Positions 7,043 through 15,440 are shown, numbered from the stretch's first letter. The stretch is DNA of 64,000 nt from Tropicimonas sediminicola (GCF_900188335.1 NZ_FZOY01000005.1:1-64000); one strand, 5' to 3'. Notes: a model not told the origin generated them from the letters alone. Program-made: numbers and translations.

Positions 7043-10000
7043 TCAGTGCTCGCCCGCACCACCCGAGAAAAACACGACCGAAACCCGGCGCCCGATCTCT
7101 GGCTCATGATCCCTGGACACAAGCTCTGCTTCCTCGATCACTTTGGACATCTTTTCGCGGACGTCGTCAGCGCCCGGAAGATCGCTTTCGAGCTTCTCTA
7201 GGATCGCCTGGATCGCGATGTACCCTTTCGGCAGCTCCTCATAGGCAAAGCTGTCCCGCACCTCTTGCTTGGCTTGCTCCCAGTAGGGGTCGAGCAGCCG
7301 ACTCCATGACTCGCAGATCATTTCGATGGCGGGTAGGGACAAGTGCCCGAACATCCCTCGATCATCGTTTTCCACGTCGGACCGTCGGCTCATGAACTCT
7401 GCGCACGCCTTCATCAGACTTTCGACGCGTGCTGGGCGCAGGTCCCATTCTGTAAGCCGTCCAAGCTGGCCAGAGACGGTTTCAAGCGCGCTGGTCAGAT
7501 CCTCCTCGGTCATCCTCGTCTGTTCCAAGCCGAGGCTCTTGGTCCTCTCGTATGCCGTCTCAAGGGTCTTAGCACAGGCCAACTGACCCCGCTCCAACAG
7601 TAGGCCCGTCTCAGAAGGCCGTAGCAGCAGCAAACGCGGAGGTAAGAAATTGGTCGGCTTGTCGACGCCCTTCAGATGTAGGGCGGTGAAGCTCTCTCTG
7701 GCAGACAGAAGCGCCAATTCAGCGCCCCAAGTCCCTTCGATTCTGGCCTTGCTGATGAGACCGTAGCGCTCTGGAGAAATCTTCTCTTTGGTCCGAGCGA
7801 GAACGTCGTGGAAATTGTTGTCTCGCATCCGCCTGGTTGACCCGAGATAGCGCGTGACGCTCTCCAGGATCACCTCGGTGTCCTCGGAGCCAACCTCTTG
7901 CACGGCGTCAATCAGCTCTTCCCCTGCTAGGGTCCGATAGTTCTCGATGCGGTTGGTGACCTTCTCGTCAGATGCAAATTGACCAACGGGAACATCGACG
8001 AGGTGGTAGTTCACAATTCCGAACTGACTATCGATCCGGTCGATACGACCCAATCCTTGAATGAGCTCTTTCAGGTTCGACGTGACCCCGAGGAGAACAA
8101 GCGTGTCGGCGGACTGAAGGTTAATCCCTTCCGCCATCTTGTAGGTGAGGAAGACCGAGGCAGGCCCTTCCGGCGCATTCTTGCCCCCAGGGCGGAAGTA
8201 GGACTCTACCGACTTGCCGTGCGTGATCCGTCGGAAGCCGTCCGGTCCGCTGCCAAAGATGGCCTTCACGGCCCTATCATCACCCTTGGTCTGGTTCCCA
8301 ACGACGAAGTTCGTGTGGTGGCCGCCGCGAGAAAGCGCCTCAGCAAAGATTTCGAGCGTGTCCGTGCGCTCTGCAAGAAAGACAACCCGATCCTTCTGCT
8401 GCTGGATGCGCAGGCAAGCTTCATATCGCTTCTCATCCAAGTCTTGCAGCGGCTGTGAGGCGAGCTTTTTGGCTAGGGCATCGCACTTTTCGGGAGCCGC
8501 CAAAGCATCGATGCCAAGCAGAGCAAACATGTCGACCTGGCCAGGGTGTGGAGCCCTCCGCTTGTTCTTGGAACCTTGTTCAAATTCCCGCAGCCACTTT
8601 CCGATGACGCCCTGGGTCATCTCCCAGGCTGCCTGCGCCGCGCTTACCCGGAGAATATTCAGCAGGTTGCGGATATGGAGCTGATCCTGGGTGCTCTGCT
8701 GTGTCTTGACGTGACCGAAGCGGCTCTTCTCGACAGCCGTGACCCTACCGCCGGGCGCGAGGTCGTTACATAGCGCAACGATTTCGTCGAGACGCGCCCT
8801 TTGGGGCTTCGTGAGCTTCAGCGTACTGGGTCGCCCGTGATTGGATAGCTTCGGGTAGCTGTGTTTGGAGCGATCCTGATCCTCGCCAATGCATCGGCGC
8901 TGACGGCGTGCCAAAAAAGGCGAAATCAGCTCGGAAAGTTCCGTGCGTGCCTGCCTCGACAGAGCGGTTTCTGGTTCGGATAGAACAGCAAGTGGCGCGT
9001 GCTGGTCGAAGATGTCGGGTGAACTTTGCATCTCACGTTCGAACAGCTCGCCCATGGCCTGGATGTAGTCCGGCGTCATGAAGATTGAGGCGCGCTTCTC
9101 CTGCATATGGGCAAGCCAGTCGACGTCGCGATTGCCTAGAAGTGTTGCCGACAAGCAGACGTTCCAGCTGGGTGGTGCGAGCTCGACCGCCGCAGCCATC
9201 TGGGATGCCTGTTCGAAGCCAGGTGTCACCGTATGACTTTCGTCGATAATGAGCACGCCGAACTGATCGAGTCTCAGACCCGACTTGCGATCGTCGCCGG
9301 CCCCTCGCAGGCGCTTCTTTGAAAGACTTGTGTTGGCTATGGCCTCCAGGGAGTTCGTCGAATGCTTTACCCAGCTAGGGATGACCTTGGGCGGCGCTAT
9401 CACCGCCGCGTTCTTTCTGGCGACGCCATGTATGGGGGAGCGCGGAATGACCCGCGAAAAGGTTTCCGAAAGAGCTTCCCCCAAGTGGCATCCGATTTCG
9501 GTTTTACCCGAACCTGTAGGCGCCTCCACGAAGGCGATGCCGTGTTCGTATGTGATGGAGCAGGCCTCGTAGGTCAGCTCCTGTTGGTATTCGTACAGCG
9601 TGTGGCCGGTGATCTCTCGTCGGTCCCCAGTTAGCCATGGCTCGAAGCCTTTTTGCTCCGAGATCATCCGCGCTATGGCGTCTTCTGCCGTGGCAGGCTT
9701 TATCAACCTATCGAGGATTTCGAGCGCTTCTTCTGTCCAGTCAGCCGAAACGTCCCAAATCTGTTCAGCCGCTTGGGTGCGCTCAAGTTGCAGCTCGTGC
9801 GAACCAGCATCGAGCCCATCCGCGTACTCAATATTGCTGTAGAGCCCGGAGCGCGAAAAGTTCGCCGAGCCTGCCACCGCGCCCACCCGCGAACTCACGA
9901 TCTTGGAATGCATCCGACGATCACCGCTGATCCCCAGGCGGGTCTGGGCCAGTACGGGATCAAACACACGAAGCTCTATCTTGCGTGTTTGTATCGCCCG

Positions 10001-10411
10001 CTTTGCCAGCACCGCCAGCAGATCGTCGTCATCCTCGACCTGCAGGCCGGACTTCTCCAGCCAATAAAGCTTCATCTCTTCGGTCACCGGCCTCGGCTTT
10101 GCCAACCGTCGAGAGTTTGCCGTATCGATACCGAACGATATCCGAATATGGATGTCAGGGTCTGCGTCAGGGTCTTTGAGCTCCTTGACCTCTCTCATCA
10201 AAACGGCGAGCGACGACAGGAAGTCTTGATAGCCGGTCACGATGAGACAGTCGCCAGACGTGATGTGTGGTCGATAGAGGTCGATGACAGGGCGGTCGAT
10301 ATTGGTTCCGACCTTCGGCCCAGCCTCAAGGGCCGTTTCGGCCAACCCAGTGGCCTTGGGCTCTTCAATGGTCTGTGGCTTCGAGCGGAGCCAATTCGGG
10401 AGCGAAAACAA
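7043..10411 (-). CDS. PLD-like nuclease domain fused to SF2 helicase
   Basis: The 1122-residue protein combines two enzymatic modules. Residues ~45-240 form a phospholipase-D-like nuclease domain with MHSK (His168, Lys170), GSANFSRSG at 181-189 and NIE at 193-195. The Asp expected seven residues after the His is Arg175. Residues ~270-810 are an SF2 DNA/RNA helicase: a Q-like YEYQQ, Walker A APTGSGKT (297-304), DESH (390-393), LSAT (420-423), motif V TYKMAEGINLQSAD and motif VI QGLGRIDR (785-792). The last 300 residues are helical and unassigned. PLD-helicase pairs are known in anti-phage systems such as DISARM, but this single-chain form is not clearly a member. It sits alone on the minus strand, convergent with the protease gene. 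Confidence 0.8.
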   Translation of the reverse strand: MFSLPNWLRSKPQTIEEPKATGLAETALEAGPKVGTNIDRPVIDLYRPHITSGDCLIVTGYQDFLSSLAVLMREVKELKDPDADPDIHIRISFGIDTANSRRLAKPRPVTEEMKLYWLEKSGLQVEDDDDLLAVLAKRAIQTRKIELRVFDPVLAQTRLGISGDRRMHSKIVSSRVGAVAGSANFSRSGLYSNIEYADGLDAGSHELQLERTQAAEQIWDVSADWTEEALEILDRLIKPATAEDAIARMISEQKGFEPWLTGDRREITGHTLYEYQQELTYEACSITYEHGIAFVEAPTGSGKTEIGCHLGEALSETFSRVIPRSPIHGVARKNAAVIAPPKVIPSWVKHSTNSLEAIANTSLSKKRLRGAGDDRKSGLRLDQFGVLIIDESHTVTPGFEQASQMAAAVELAPPSWNVCLSATLLGNRDVDWLAHMQEKRASIFMTPDYIQAMGELFEREMQSSPDIFDQHAPLAVLSEPETALSRQARTELSELISPFLARRQRRCIGEDQDRSKHSYPKLSNHGRPSTLKLTKPQRARLDEIVALCNDLAPGGRVTAVEKSRFGHVKTQQSTQDQLHIRNLLNILRVSAAQAAWEMTQGVIGKWLREFEQGSKNKRRAPHPGQVDMFALLGIDALAAPEKCDALAKKLASQPLQDLDEKRYEACLRIQQQKDRVVFLAERTDTLEIFAEALSRGGHHTNFVVGNQTKGDDRAVKAIFGSGPDGFRRITHGKSVESYFRPGGKNAPEGPASVFLTYKMAEGINLQSADTLVLLGVTSNLKELIQGLGRIDRIDSQFGIVNYHLVDVPVGQFASDEKVTNRIENYRTLAGEELIDAVQEVGSEDTEVILESVTRYLGSTRRMRDNNFHDVLARTKEKISPERYGLISKARIEGTWGAELALLSARESFTALHLKGVDKPTNFLPPRLLLLRPSETGLLLERGQLACAKTLETAYERTKSLGLEQTRMTEEDLTSALETVSGQLGRLTEWDLRPARVESLMKACAEFMSRRSDVENDDRGMFGHLSLPAIEMICESWSRLLDPYWEQAKQEVRDSFAYEELPKGYIAIQAILEKLESDLPGADDVREKMSKVIEEAELVSRDHEPEIGRRVSVVFFSGGAGEH

Positions 10412-10711
10412 TAGCTAATACCAGCGGTGTCGAGATTCTCGGAGTATGACTGATGCTTTTATCCCAGGGCAATGAGGCTTTTTACTGGCGTAGCGCCCGT
10501 CTACCGATTTTCGTCTCCCCTGGGTGCAAGATAGCAAGAGGGAGAGGGTGGACTGGGAGCGCCTTACCGCCTTCCTACGGCGAAACCCGTGCTTGGGGCG
10601 GGGTGTGCCGGGTACGACGGTATTGGGTTGGCGGTCAGTATGGGATCACGGAAAATACTGATGGCCTCAACACACATTCAGCAAGCAGTCATCAATAAGC
10701 ATCTTTTGGAG
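10412..10711. other. Intergenic region between the helicase and wHTH genes
   Basis: No protein-coding gene with convincing composition is visible in these 300 bases, and I see no strong hairpin or iteron series. It must contain the promoter of the PLD-helicase gene (start at 10411) and the end of the wHTH transcript. Confidence 0.5.
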
Positions 10712-11401
10712 CTATTCATCAGGAAAGCTCCCTTCATGAATAAGGCGACGCCCACGGTTGCCCATATGACGGTTGGTATCAAGATGTGCGAGGCGATAGG
10801 CATTCGAAACACCGTACTCACTACTCCAACTTGGAACATGCTCCACATGTACAAGGTTGTTGACTGCGAGTAGCGACAGAGCGCTCTTGATCTTGTTTCG
10901 CGGAATACCTGCGTACTCCTCGATCGTCTCATAGTTCATTCGGGCAAGATTGGTGTCGTTGTCCCGACGGGCAACGACGGCGTAGTAGAATTTTAATGCA
11001 TCGAGTTCGGTAGCACGTCTAAGGTGAAATTCGTAGAAGGCTGGAATAGCCTGCTGCCGGTAGAGACCGCGGGCAGGTAGTTTGCCCCAGCCACGAGCCG
11101 GGTCAAAATTAGTAATCCGATAGGCGCTTTGTGCTCCCAAGCGCTCGACTAGACCGCGGTCAACAAGGGCGCTCAAACCCTGCGAGATCTTCGTGCGGCT
11201 CAAATCCGTCGCAGCCTGGAGTTGATCATAGGTTAGTTGGGCAACACCATGCTCATCGTCGGAATGGTGAGCAATCACGGTTAACAACATTAGCCCAGCT
11301 AAGTTCGCCGATCCTTCACCCTGCTTCCATCGGAAGTCTTTCAGTCCTCCTGCTTCGATCCATCCAGTAGGAAGTTTCACCCACGTCTTCATAACGTTCA
11401 C
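10712..11401 (-). CDS. Double winged-helix DNA-binding protein of the island
   Basis: The 229-residue protein appears to hold two winged-helix domains. Residues ~50-95 (LTYDQLQAATDLSRTKISQG then ALVDRGLVERL) form a MarR/replication-initiator-like wHTH. Residues ~155-200 (NYETIEEYAGIPRNKIKSAL then NNLVHVEHV) form a second. The architecture resembles plasmid replication initiators or HTH regulators found in integrative elements, but no specific family is assigned. The start is GTG 11401, which overlaps the stop codon of the upstream membrane peptide gene (GTGA), or the ATG at 11392. Translational coupling to that peptide is therefore likely. It is on the minus strand, between the PLD-helicase and the integrase. 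Confidence 0.65.
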   Translation of the reverse strand: MNVMKTWVKLPTGWIEAGGLKDFRWKQGEGSANLAGLMLLTVIAHHSDDEHGVAQLTYDQLQAATDLSRTKISQGLSALVDRGLVERLGAQSAYRITNFDPARGWGKLPARGLYRQQAIPAFYEFHLRRATELDALKFYYAVVARRDNDTNLARMNYETIEEYAGIPRNKIKSALSLLAVNNLVHVEHVPSWSSEYGVSNAYRLAHLDTNRHMGNRGRRLIHEGSFPDE

Positions 11402-11544
11402 CGACGGTTTTGGCGGTTATGGGCGGCATGAACTGCCCAAATGGCGAAGCCGGCCAGACCGATGGCTGCGAGACCGAGGATAAGAGCCAACACTTGCGGC
11501 GAAGCCGCAAAGAGTAGTGAGACAAGTTCGAATGCATGTTCCAT
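11398..11544 (-). CDS. Small single-span membrane protein
   Basis: The 48-residue peptide starts at ATG 11544 with a perfect GGAGG six bases upstream, which favours it over an upstream in-frame ATG. Nearly the whole length is one hydrophobic segment (ALILGLAAIGLAGFAIWAV), ending in a basic tail (HAAHNRQNRR), so the tail is predicted to be cytoplasmic. Its stop codon overlaps the GTG start of the winged-helix gene, implying translational coupling. Small membrane peptides coupled to DNA-binding proteins can be holin-like, toxin-like or signalling partners; nothing here decides between these. Confidence 0.6.
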   Translation of the reverse strand: MEHAFELVSLLFAASPQVLALILGLAAIGLAGFAIWAVHAAHNRQNRR

Positions 11545-11780
11545 GAGCGCCTCCGATTTTTCGAGCATGCGGAAAATTTGGCGCTGACGCACGATCTATT
11601 CTAGAAACAGTCGCCGTGCATTGATGAGGCAAATTCAACAATTACATCGCAAAAACAATAACTTGATGCCATAAGGATCAGTAATTATAGGTTTCTGAAG
11701 TAGTTCACGAAACTCGCTCTGCGAACTAGATTATGGTTCCTGGCGACAAAATAGCGCTTAGCGACAGGAGAACTGTACCG

Positions 11781-12413
11781 ATGGAATCATCTGACGACCA
11801 GGCAATTAGGTCGGCATCTGCAGCCGCCGGGCGCCTGTTTCGCACATACGAACGGCATTGCATCGGACCCAGTTCAGACACCCTCTTTGACCTATTGACT
11901 GCAATGCATAGCCTAAATGACCGCCTGCAGAGGGCGGTCGGCAAGGATTTCCACCACGTCGAAGAGTTCGTTGCACTTAAGGCGATCCGGAACCTGGCAC
12001 ATCACCAGGAGGAGTTGCGCTCCAATGTTCGCGTCATCCCGGCACCTGCCTACAGTGATCTCGCTATCATGTGCATCCTAAGACGAGACCAAGTCGAACG
12101 CGCGATTGAGAACTCTCAAGAACGTTGGCGGAACGAGATACGTGCGGCGTGCGAGGCTGTTTTTCACTGGTACGGACAGGCTGTGAACATTAACCCATGC
12201 GTCTTTAACTTCATGGTGAAGGCCTACGAAGAGATATCAGAGGTCGGAGTGCGACCTGCTGAAGAGGATATCGCTTCCTTCGAGAACTCGTATCGCAACG
12301 AGGAGGCACACGGTCATTCGCATTTCGTGGAAGGTATCCTTCGCGCACCTGCGGCAGAAATCACCGGGTTGCTAGCGAGTGTAGCCGATGAGATGCCCTC
12401 CGCAGGTGCATAG
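11781..12413 (+). CDS. Hypothetical protein with a HEPN-like Rx4H motif
   Basis: The 210-residue protein (from ATG 11781, with AGGAG ten bases upstream; an ATG at 11733 is also in frame) is soluble and predicted to be mainly helical. Residues 70-75 are RNLAHH, which fits the R-x4-6-H active-site pattern of HEPN ribonucleases. The motif lies after two helical segments (LFDLLTAMHSLNDRLQ, VEEFVALKAI), the expected place in a HEPN fold. The rest of the sequence gives no recognised family. It stands alone, divergent from the small membrane peptide gene and convergent with the integrase. HEPN proteins are common toxins in accessory regions, but a single short motif is weak evidence. Confidence 0.5.
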   Translation: MESSDDQAIRSASAAAGRLFRTYERHCIGPSSDTLFDLLTAMHSLNDRLQRAVGKDFHHVEEFVALKAIRNLAHHQEELRSNVRVIPAPAYSDLAIMCILRRDQVERAIENSQERWRNEIRAACEAVFHWYGQAVNINPCVFNFMVKAYEEISEVGVRPAEEDIASFENSYRNEEAHGHSHFVEGILRAPAAEITGLLASVADEMPSAGA

Positions 12414-12937
12414 CATCACGACAATCCAGACTCATCCCGTCACCTGTAGTTATGGAGGCCTGTCAGGACAAACGGCTTCTGAATTTGCTGCATTGGTGGC
12501 AGCCCGACTGGTCCGACCGTCGCTAGCGCTTGGCGTCTTTTAGTAGGGGATTAGTAGGGAATGTACGTCAAAAGTTCTCTGACTTGGTCCGGCACCGTCC
12601 AAGAGCGCCATTCAGAATAACATATTAATCATAAGTGGTTATCCGACTTCAGACCGTTCTGTCGGGTTACGTCCAACGCATGGACGGCAAAATTCGTAAT
12701 GAGCGGGTCGCAGTCCGTTGAGCTGGAGAACCATCATACGCTCAATGGCGGCACCAGATATCACGCGCTATTCGCTCTCCGACAGATTGTTCTCCGCCTG
12801 CCAGTGCCTTAACCTCCGTTTGACTGGTGTATCTTTCTTTTAGACACTCGGGAATGCTTCTATCAGAAGAGTAGAGTAGTTTTCGGATTAGGGCCCTTGG
12901 CGTGAGGTTCAGCTAGGGCCTGAACTGTGAAAAGGCA
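12414..12937. other. Noncoding region between the 11781 gene and the integrase
   Basis: No gene is supported in these 524 bases. The stretch is A+T-rich around 12600-12650 and holds a short direct repeat at 12540-12560. It lies between two convergent genes and probably contains their transcription ends, but I see no clear intrinsic terminator. Confidence 0.5.
12540..12560. repeat. Short direct repeat, TTAGTAGGG twice
   Basis: TTAGTAGGGG and ATTAGTAGGGA follow each other directly at 12540-12560. Two tandem 9-base copies this close, downstream of the integrase gene, could be recombinase or accessory-factor binding sites. Chance cannot be excluded for so short a repeat. Confidence 0.35.
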
Positions 12938-14011
12938 TCACTGCGTGCGTCGCTGCAGTTCCTTGCAGGCGGCTTCCATCGCCGGACGCAATGCATCCAA
13001 TGATGGCTTGGCATACCTTTGCCCGGTGATCGAGAGTGGCGTGTGGTTGAGCAGCCGGCCGACGATCTCCTCGAGTACGCCGGCCTCCATTGCTACGGTG
13101 GCGAAGGTCCGTCGGTGTGCGTGCGGGCTCCAACGCATCCGCGTCGGGGCTGTCAGCCGACCATCTGGACCCTTCGGAGACGGGAAAACCCACTTGCGGT
13201 GCAGGCCGCGGACCGGCGCCAGGATCTCGTGATGGATCTGCAGGATCGGCAGGTCGAAGCTGCGGCCGTTCTTGGTCATCGGCAGATGGATGTGGTCTTC
13301 GCGGACATGCTTCCACTCAAGCGTCAGAGCCTCGCTCTTGCGGAACCCGGTAAAGAGAAGCAGCTCGTAGAAGACCGTGTGTATCGGATTGTGGAGGCCG
13401 TCGATGGTGGATCGCCACAGTTTCAGATCCTCGATGATCTCGCCCTTCGGCTGCTCCGGGTACCACTCGATCGCCATCGTCGGGCATTCGGGCAGATCAT
13501 GGGTCCGACGGGCGTGGTTCCAGACCGTGCGGAAGTACTTGAGGGTATGGTTTGCCGTTGAGGGGGTGGCTGCAAGCGAGCGGTGCCTGTCAACAACCTG
13601 CGACTTGGAGATCTCGTCGAGCGGAAGCCGCATCCAGTCCTTCAGATGGTTCTCGAACTGTTGCCGCAGGCCGGACCTGTGTGCCTCTGAGCGCAGCCTT
13701 GGCCGCGCGAGGTAGGCTTCCATCGCTTCCTCGAGGGTAGGGGCCCCGATCTGGATCTGCTTCCCCGCGCCGCGGCCCCACTCCAGCGCGAAACCGAGTG
13801 CGGTCTGGCGAGCGGCCTGCGCCGAGATCACCGGGAAGCGACCGATCAGCACCCGCCGTGTCTGACCGCCCACGTCTTTCTGGAAGTACCAGGTCTTGGA
13901 TCGCTTGCCGACGAAGAGCACGAGACCCTTCACCTCGCTGTCCCAGTGCTTCTCGGTGTCGGATTTTGCAGGTGGCAGCTTCTTGGCGAAGGTCTCGGTG
14001 AGCTTTGGCAT
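12938..14011 (-). CDS. Site-specific tyrosine recombinase (integrase)
   Basis: The 357-residue protein is a phage/island-type integrase. The N-terminal ~90 residues resemble the arm-binding domain of DUF4102-type integrases (KLPPAKSDTEKHWD, LVLFVGKRSKTWYF). A core-binding SAM-like domain covers ~95-170. The catalytic domain shows the full set: Arg224 (TGFRKSEAL), Lys247 (MTKNG), HxxR at 297-300 (HAHRR), His323 (LLNHTP) and the nucleophile Tyr333 (GQRYAKPS). It faces away from the tRNA-Gly fragment, 127 bases from it, the usual arrangement for an element inserted in a tRNA. It should catalyse insertion and, with the AlpA-like protein, possibly excision. Nothing suggests it is inactive. Confidence 0.95.
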   Translation of the reverse strand: MPKLTETFAKKLPPAKSDTEKHWDSEVKGLVLFVGKRSKTWYFQKDVGGQTRRVLIGRFPVISAQAARQTALGFALEWGRGAGKQIQIGAPTLEEAMEAYLARPRLRSEAHRSGLRQQFENHLKDWMRLPLDEISKSQVVDRHRSLAATPSTANHTLKYFRTVWNHARRTHDLPECPTMAIEWYPEQPKGEIIEDLKLWRSTIDGLHNPIHTVFYELLLFTGFRKSEALTLEWKHVREDHIHLPMTKNGRSFDLPILQIHHEILAPVRGLHRKWVFPSPKGPDGRLTAPTRMRWSPHAHRRTFATVAMEAGVLEEIVGRLLNHTPLSITGQRYAKPSLDALRPAMEAACKELQRRTQ

Positions 14012-14028
14012 TTTGTCGGAATTTTGTC
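14010..14028. repeat. Direct repeat ATTTTGTC, candidate integrase arm-type sites
   Basis: ATTTTGTC occurs at 14010-14017 and 14021-14028, one helical turn apart. The first copy overlaps the integrase start codon. Paired short direct repeats between the integrase gene and the attachment site are typical of arm-type binding sites. Such sites also allow autoregulation of the integrase gene. Assignment is by position and spacing only. Confidence 0.4.
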
Positions 14029-14137
14029 TGTATCGGCATCCAAGAGTGTACCCCTGCAGGAACCGAGAGGAAAGGCCAAAGCATTGAAAAAGAAACAGTT
14101 TGAACGGAGATGAAACGACAGGAAAGGTGGATCACTT

Positions 14138-14176
14138 GCTTGGAAGGCTAAGGTCTTACCACTACACAACGCCCGC
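14138..14176 (-). tRNA. Truncated tRNA-Gly(UCC): 5' half only, at the island junction
   Basis: Read on the minus strand from 14176, the sequence begins GCGGGCG (acceptor stem), then a D-arm with AGTGGTAAGAC, then an anticodon arm with TTAGC and loop CTTCCAA (anticodon TCC), ending at GC (14138). After that the similarity to tRNA-Gly is lost: the 3' side of the anticodon stem reads GCAAG where GCTAA is needed. There is no GTTCRA T-loop or matching CGCCCGC acceptor strand within the next 40 bases. The 39-base remnant therefore cannot make a tRNA on its own. It marks the island boundary. A complete copy is expected at the other island end. Confidence 0.7.
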
Positions 14177-14188
14177 TCAGCAGATTAC

Positions 14189-14217
14189 CACCTAAGTCAT
14201 GGCCGTTCCGGGGTCAA
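14189..14217 (-). promoter_or_regulatory. Promoter of the tRNA-Gly fragment
   Basis: On the minus strand TTGACC (14212-14217) and TAGGTG (14189-14194) are separated by 17 bases. The TAGGTG box ends 12 bases before the tRNA 5' end. This is the geometry of a normal sigma-70-type tRNA promoter. It shows that the promoter and 5' half belong to the host side of the junction. Confidence 0.55.
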
Positions 14218-14243
14218 GCATTGGCTGAGGTAAGCAACTGAAG

Positions 14244-15440
14244 ATGACACGCGCGCGACTCGACAACCAATTGGCGCGCCGCCTGTTTCTGGACCGTCAC
14301 CTGCTGTTGCGACCCGGACCGGGTTCCGGGAAGGAGGAGGACCTCGACCGCGTGCTCCACGGCCTCGGTTTCGTGCAAGTCGACAGCGTCAACACGCTCG
14401 CCCGCGCGCATGACCTGATCCTGTGGTCCCGCCGTGGCCGGTACCGTCCGGAGGCGCTCGAGCGTCTGGTCTCGCATCGGCGGAGCGCGTTCGAACACTG
14501 GACCCACGACGCCGCGGTCATCCCGATGCCATTCTACCCGATGTGGCGGATGAAGTTCGCGCGCGACGAGGCGCGTATGCGGGCGCGCTGGCCGGCGGCG
14601 CGCCGCGAAGGGTGGGAGGCCGAAATCGACACCGTGCTCCGGCATATCGGCGATCATGGTCCGGCATGTTCCAACGATCTCGGCGGCGACGAGAAGAAGG
14701 GCTCGTCGGGATGGTGGGACTGGCATCCGTCCAAGACGGCACTGGAGTTCCTCTGGCGGTCAGGACAGTTGGCGATCTGCCATCGCCGGGGCTTCCGGAA
14801 GTTCTATGACCTGACCGAGCGCGTAATCCCGGCAGGCCACCTCGCTCCACGGCTCGATGCGGACGAGATCGTCGACTGGGCAATGTGGGAAGCGCTTCAA
14901 CGGCTTGGATTTGGCACCAGCGGCGAGTTGGCGGCGTTCTTCGACATCGTGACGCGCGATGAAGCGAAAGCCTGGTGCACGAGAGCGTTGACCGCCGGCC
15001 GGATCATCGAGGCGGATGTCGAGATGGCGGATGGTTCCCGGCGGCGGAGCTTCACCACGGAAGAAATCCTCGACAGCATATCCACGCTGCCCGAACCATC
15101 GTCCCGCGTGCGCCTTCTGTCGCCCTTCGATCCGGCCTTGCGGGACCGGGCACGCGCCGAACGGCTGTTCGGCTTCCATTATCGGATCGAGATCTTCGTC
15201 CCGGAAGCCAGGCGCAGGTACGGGTACTATGTCTTCCCCGTTCTCCAGGGAGACCGCGTGATCGGGCGGATCGACGCCCGGCGCACCGGTGATGCTCTCG
15301 TCGTTCGCGCGTTCTGGCCCGAAGCCGGCGTGCGGACGGGCAAGGGGCGGTTGTCTGGCCTGAAGGCCGAACTCGAACGGATCAGGCCCCTGGCCGGGGT
15401 GGAGGCTGTCCAGTTCTCAAGTGCCTGGTTGCGGGAGTGA
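14244..15440 (+). CDS. AlkZ/YcaQ-family DNA glycosylase (HTH_42 winged-helix protein)
   Basis: The 398-residue protein belongs to the COG3214 / HTH_42 family, whose studied members (E. coli YcaQ, Streptomyces AlkZ) remove alkylated bases and unhook DNA interstrand crosslinks. The catalytic QxQ/QxD motif is present as QVDS with Gln45 and Asp47, giving the YcaQ-type QxD form. Further family marks are DLILWSRRGRY, FEHWTHDAAVIPM and LSPFDPALRDRAR, with GFHYRIEIFVP near the C-terminus. Length matches the family. It is the first intact chromosomal gene beyond the island. It starts 67 bases from the tRNA promoter and is transcribed away from it. Confidence 0.85.
   Translation: MTRARLDNQLARRLFLDRHLLLRPGPGSGKEEDLDRVLHGLGFVQVDSVNTLARAHDLILWSRRGRYRPEALERLVSHRRSAFEHWTHDAAVIPMPFYPMWRMKFARDEARMRARWPAARREGWEAEIDTVLRHIGDHGPACSNDLGGDEKKGSSGWWDWHPSKTALEFLWRSGQLAICHRRGFRKFYDLTERVIPAGHLAPRLDADEIVDWAMWEALQRLGFGTSGELAAFFDIVTRDEAKAWCTRALTAGRIIEADVEMADGSRRRSFTTEEILDSISTLPEPSSRVRLLSPFDPALRDRARAERLFGFHYRIEIFVPEARRRYGYYVFPVLQGDRVIGRIDARRTGDALVVRAFWPEAGVRTGKGRLSGLKAELERIRPLAGVEAVQFSSAWLRE

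Larger units (their letters stand above)
1..14138. mobile_element. Integrated genomic island, integrase-proximal end
   Basis: The stretch runs from a tyrosine recombinase beside a broken tRNA-Gly gene to the left edge of the window, so the other end is not visible. It holds element-type genes (integrase, AlpA-like HTH protein, DUF3987 protein) and accessory cargo (thermonuclease, PLD-helicase, protease, DUF2971 protein). Base composition is visibly more A+T-rich, especially at 4600-7000, than the chromosome right of 14244. Gene density is lower and orphan proteins are common. No conjugation or phage structural genes are visible in this part. The boundary is inferred from where tRNA similarity stops, at 14138. 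Confidence 0.8.

Noticed and set aside
7043-10411. Assignment of the PLD-helicase as a DISARM component
   Set aside because: DISARM has its PLD protein (DrmC) and helicases as separate genes with a methylase and DrmB. None of the others is present in this window.
10412-10711. Replication origin with iterons beside the wHTH gene
   Set aside because: No repeated unit of convincing length was found by eye, and the wHTH protein is not clearly a replication initiator.
12540-12560. Attachment-site copy for the island
   Set aside because: The repeat is only nine bases and shows no match to the tRNA-Gly fragment at 14138-14176.
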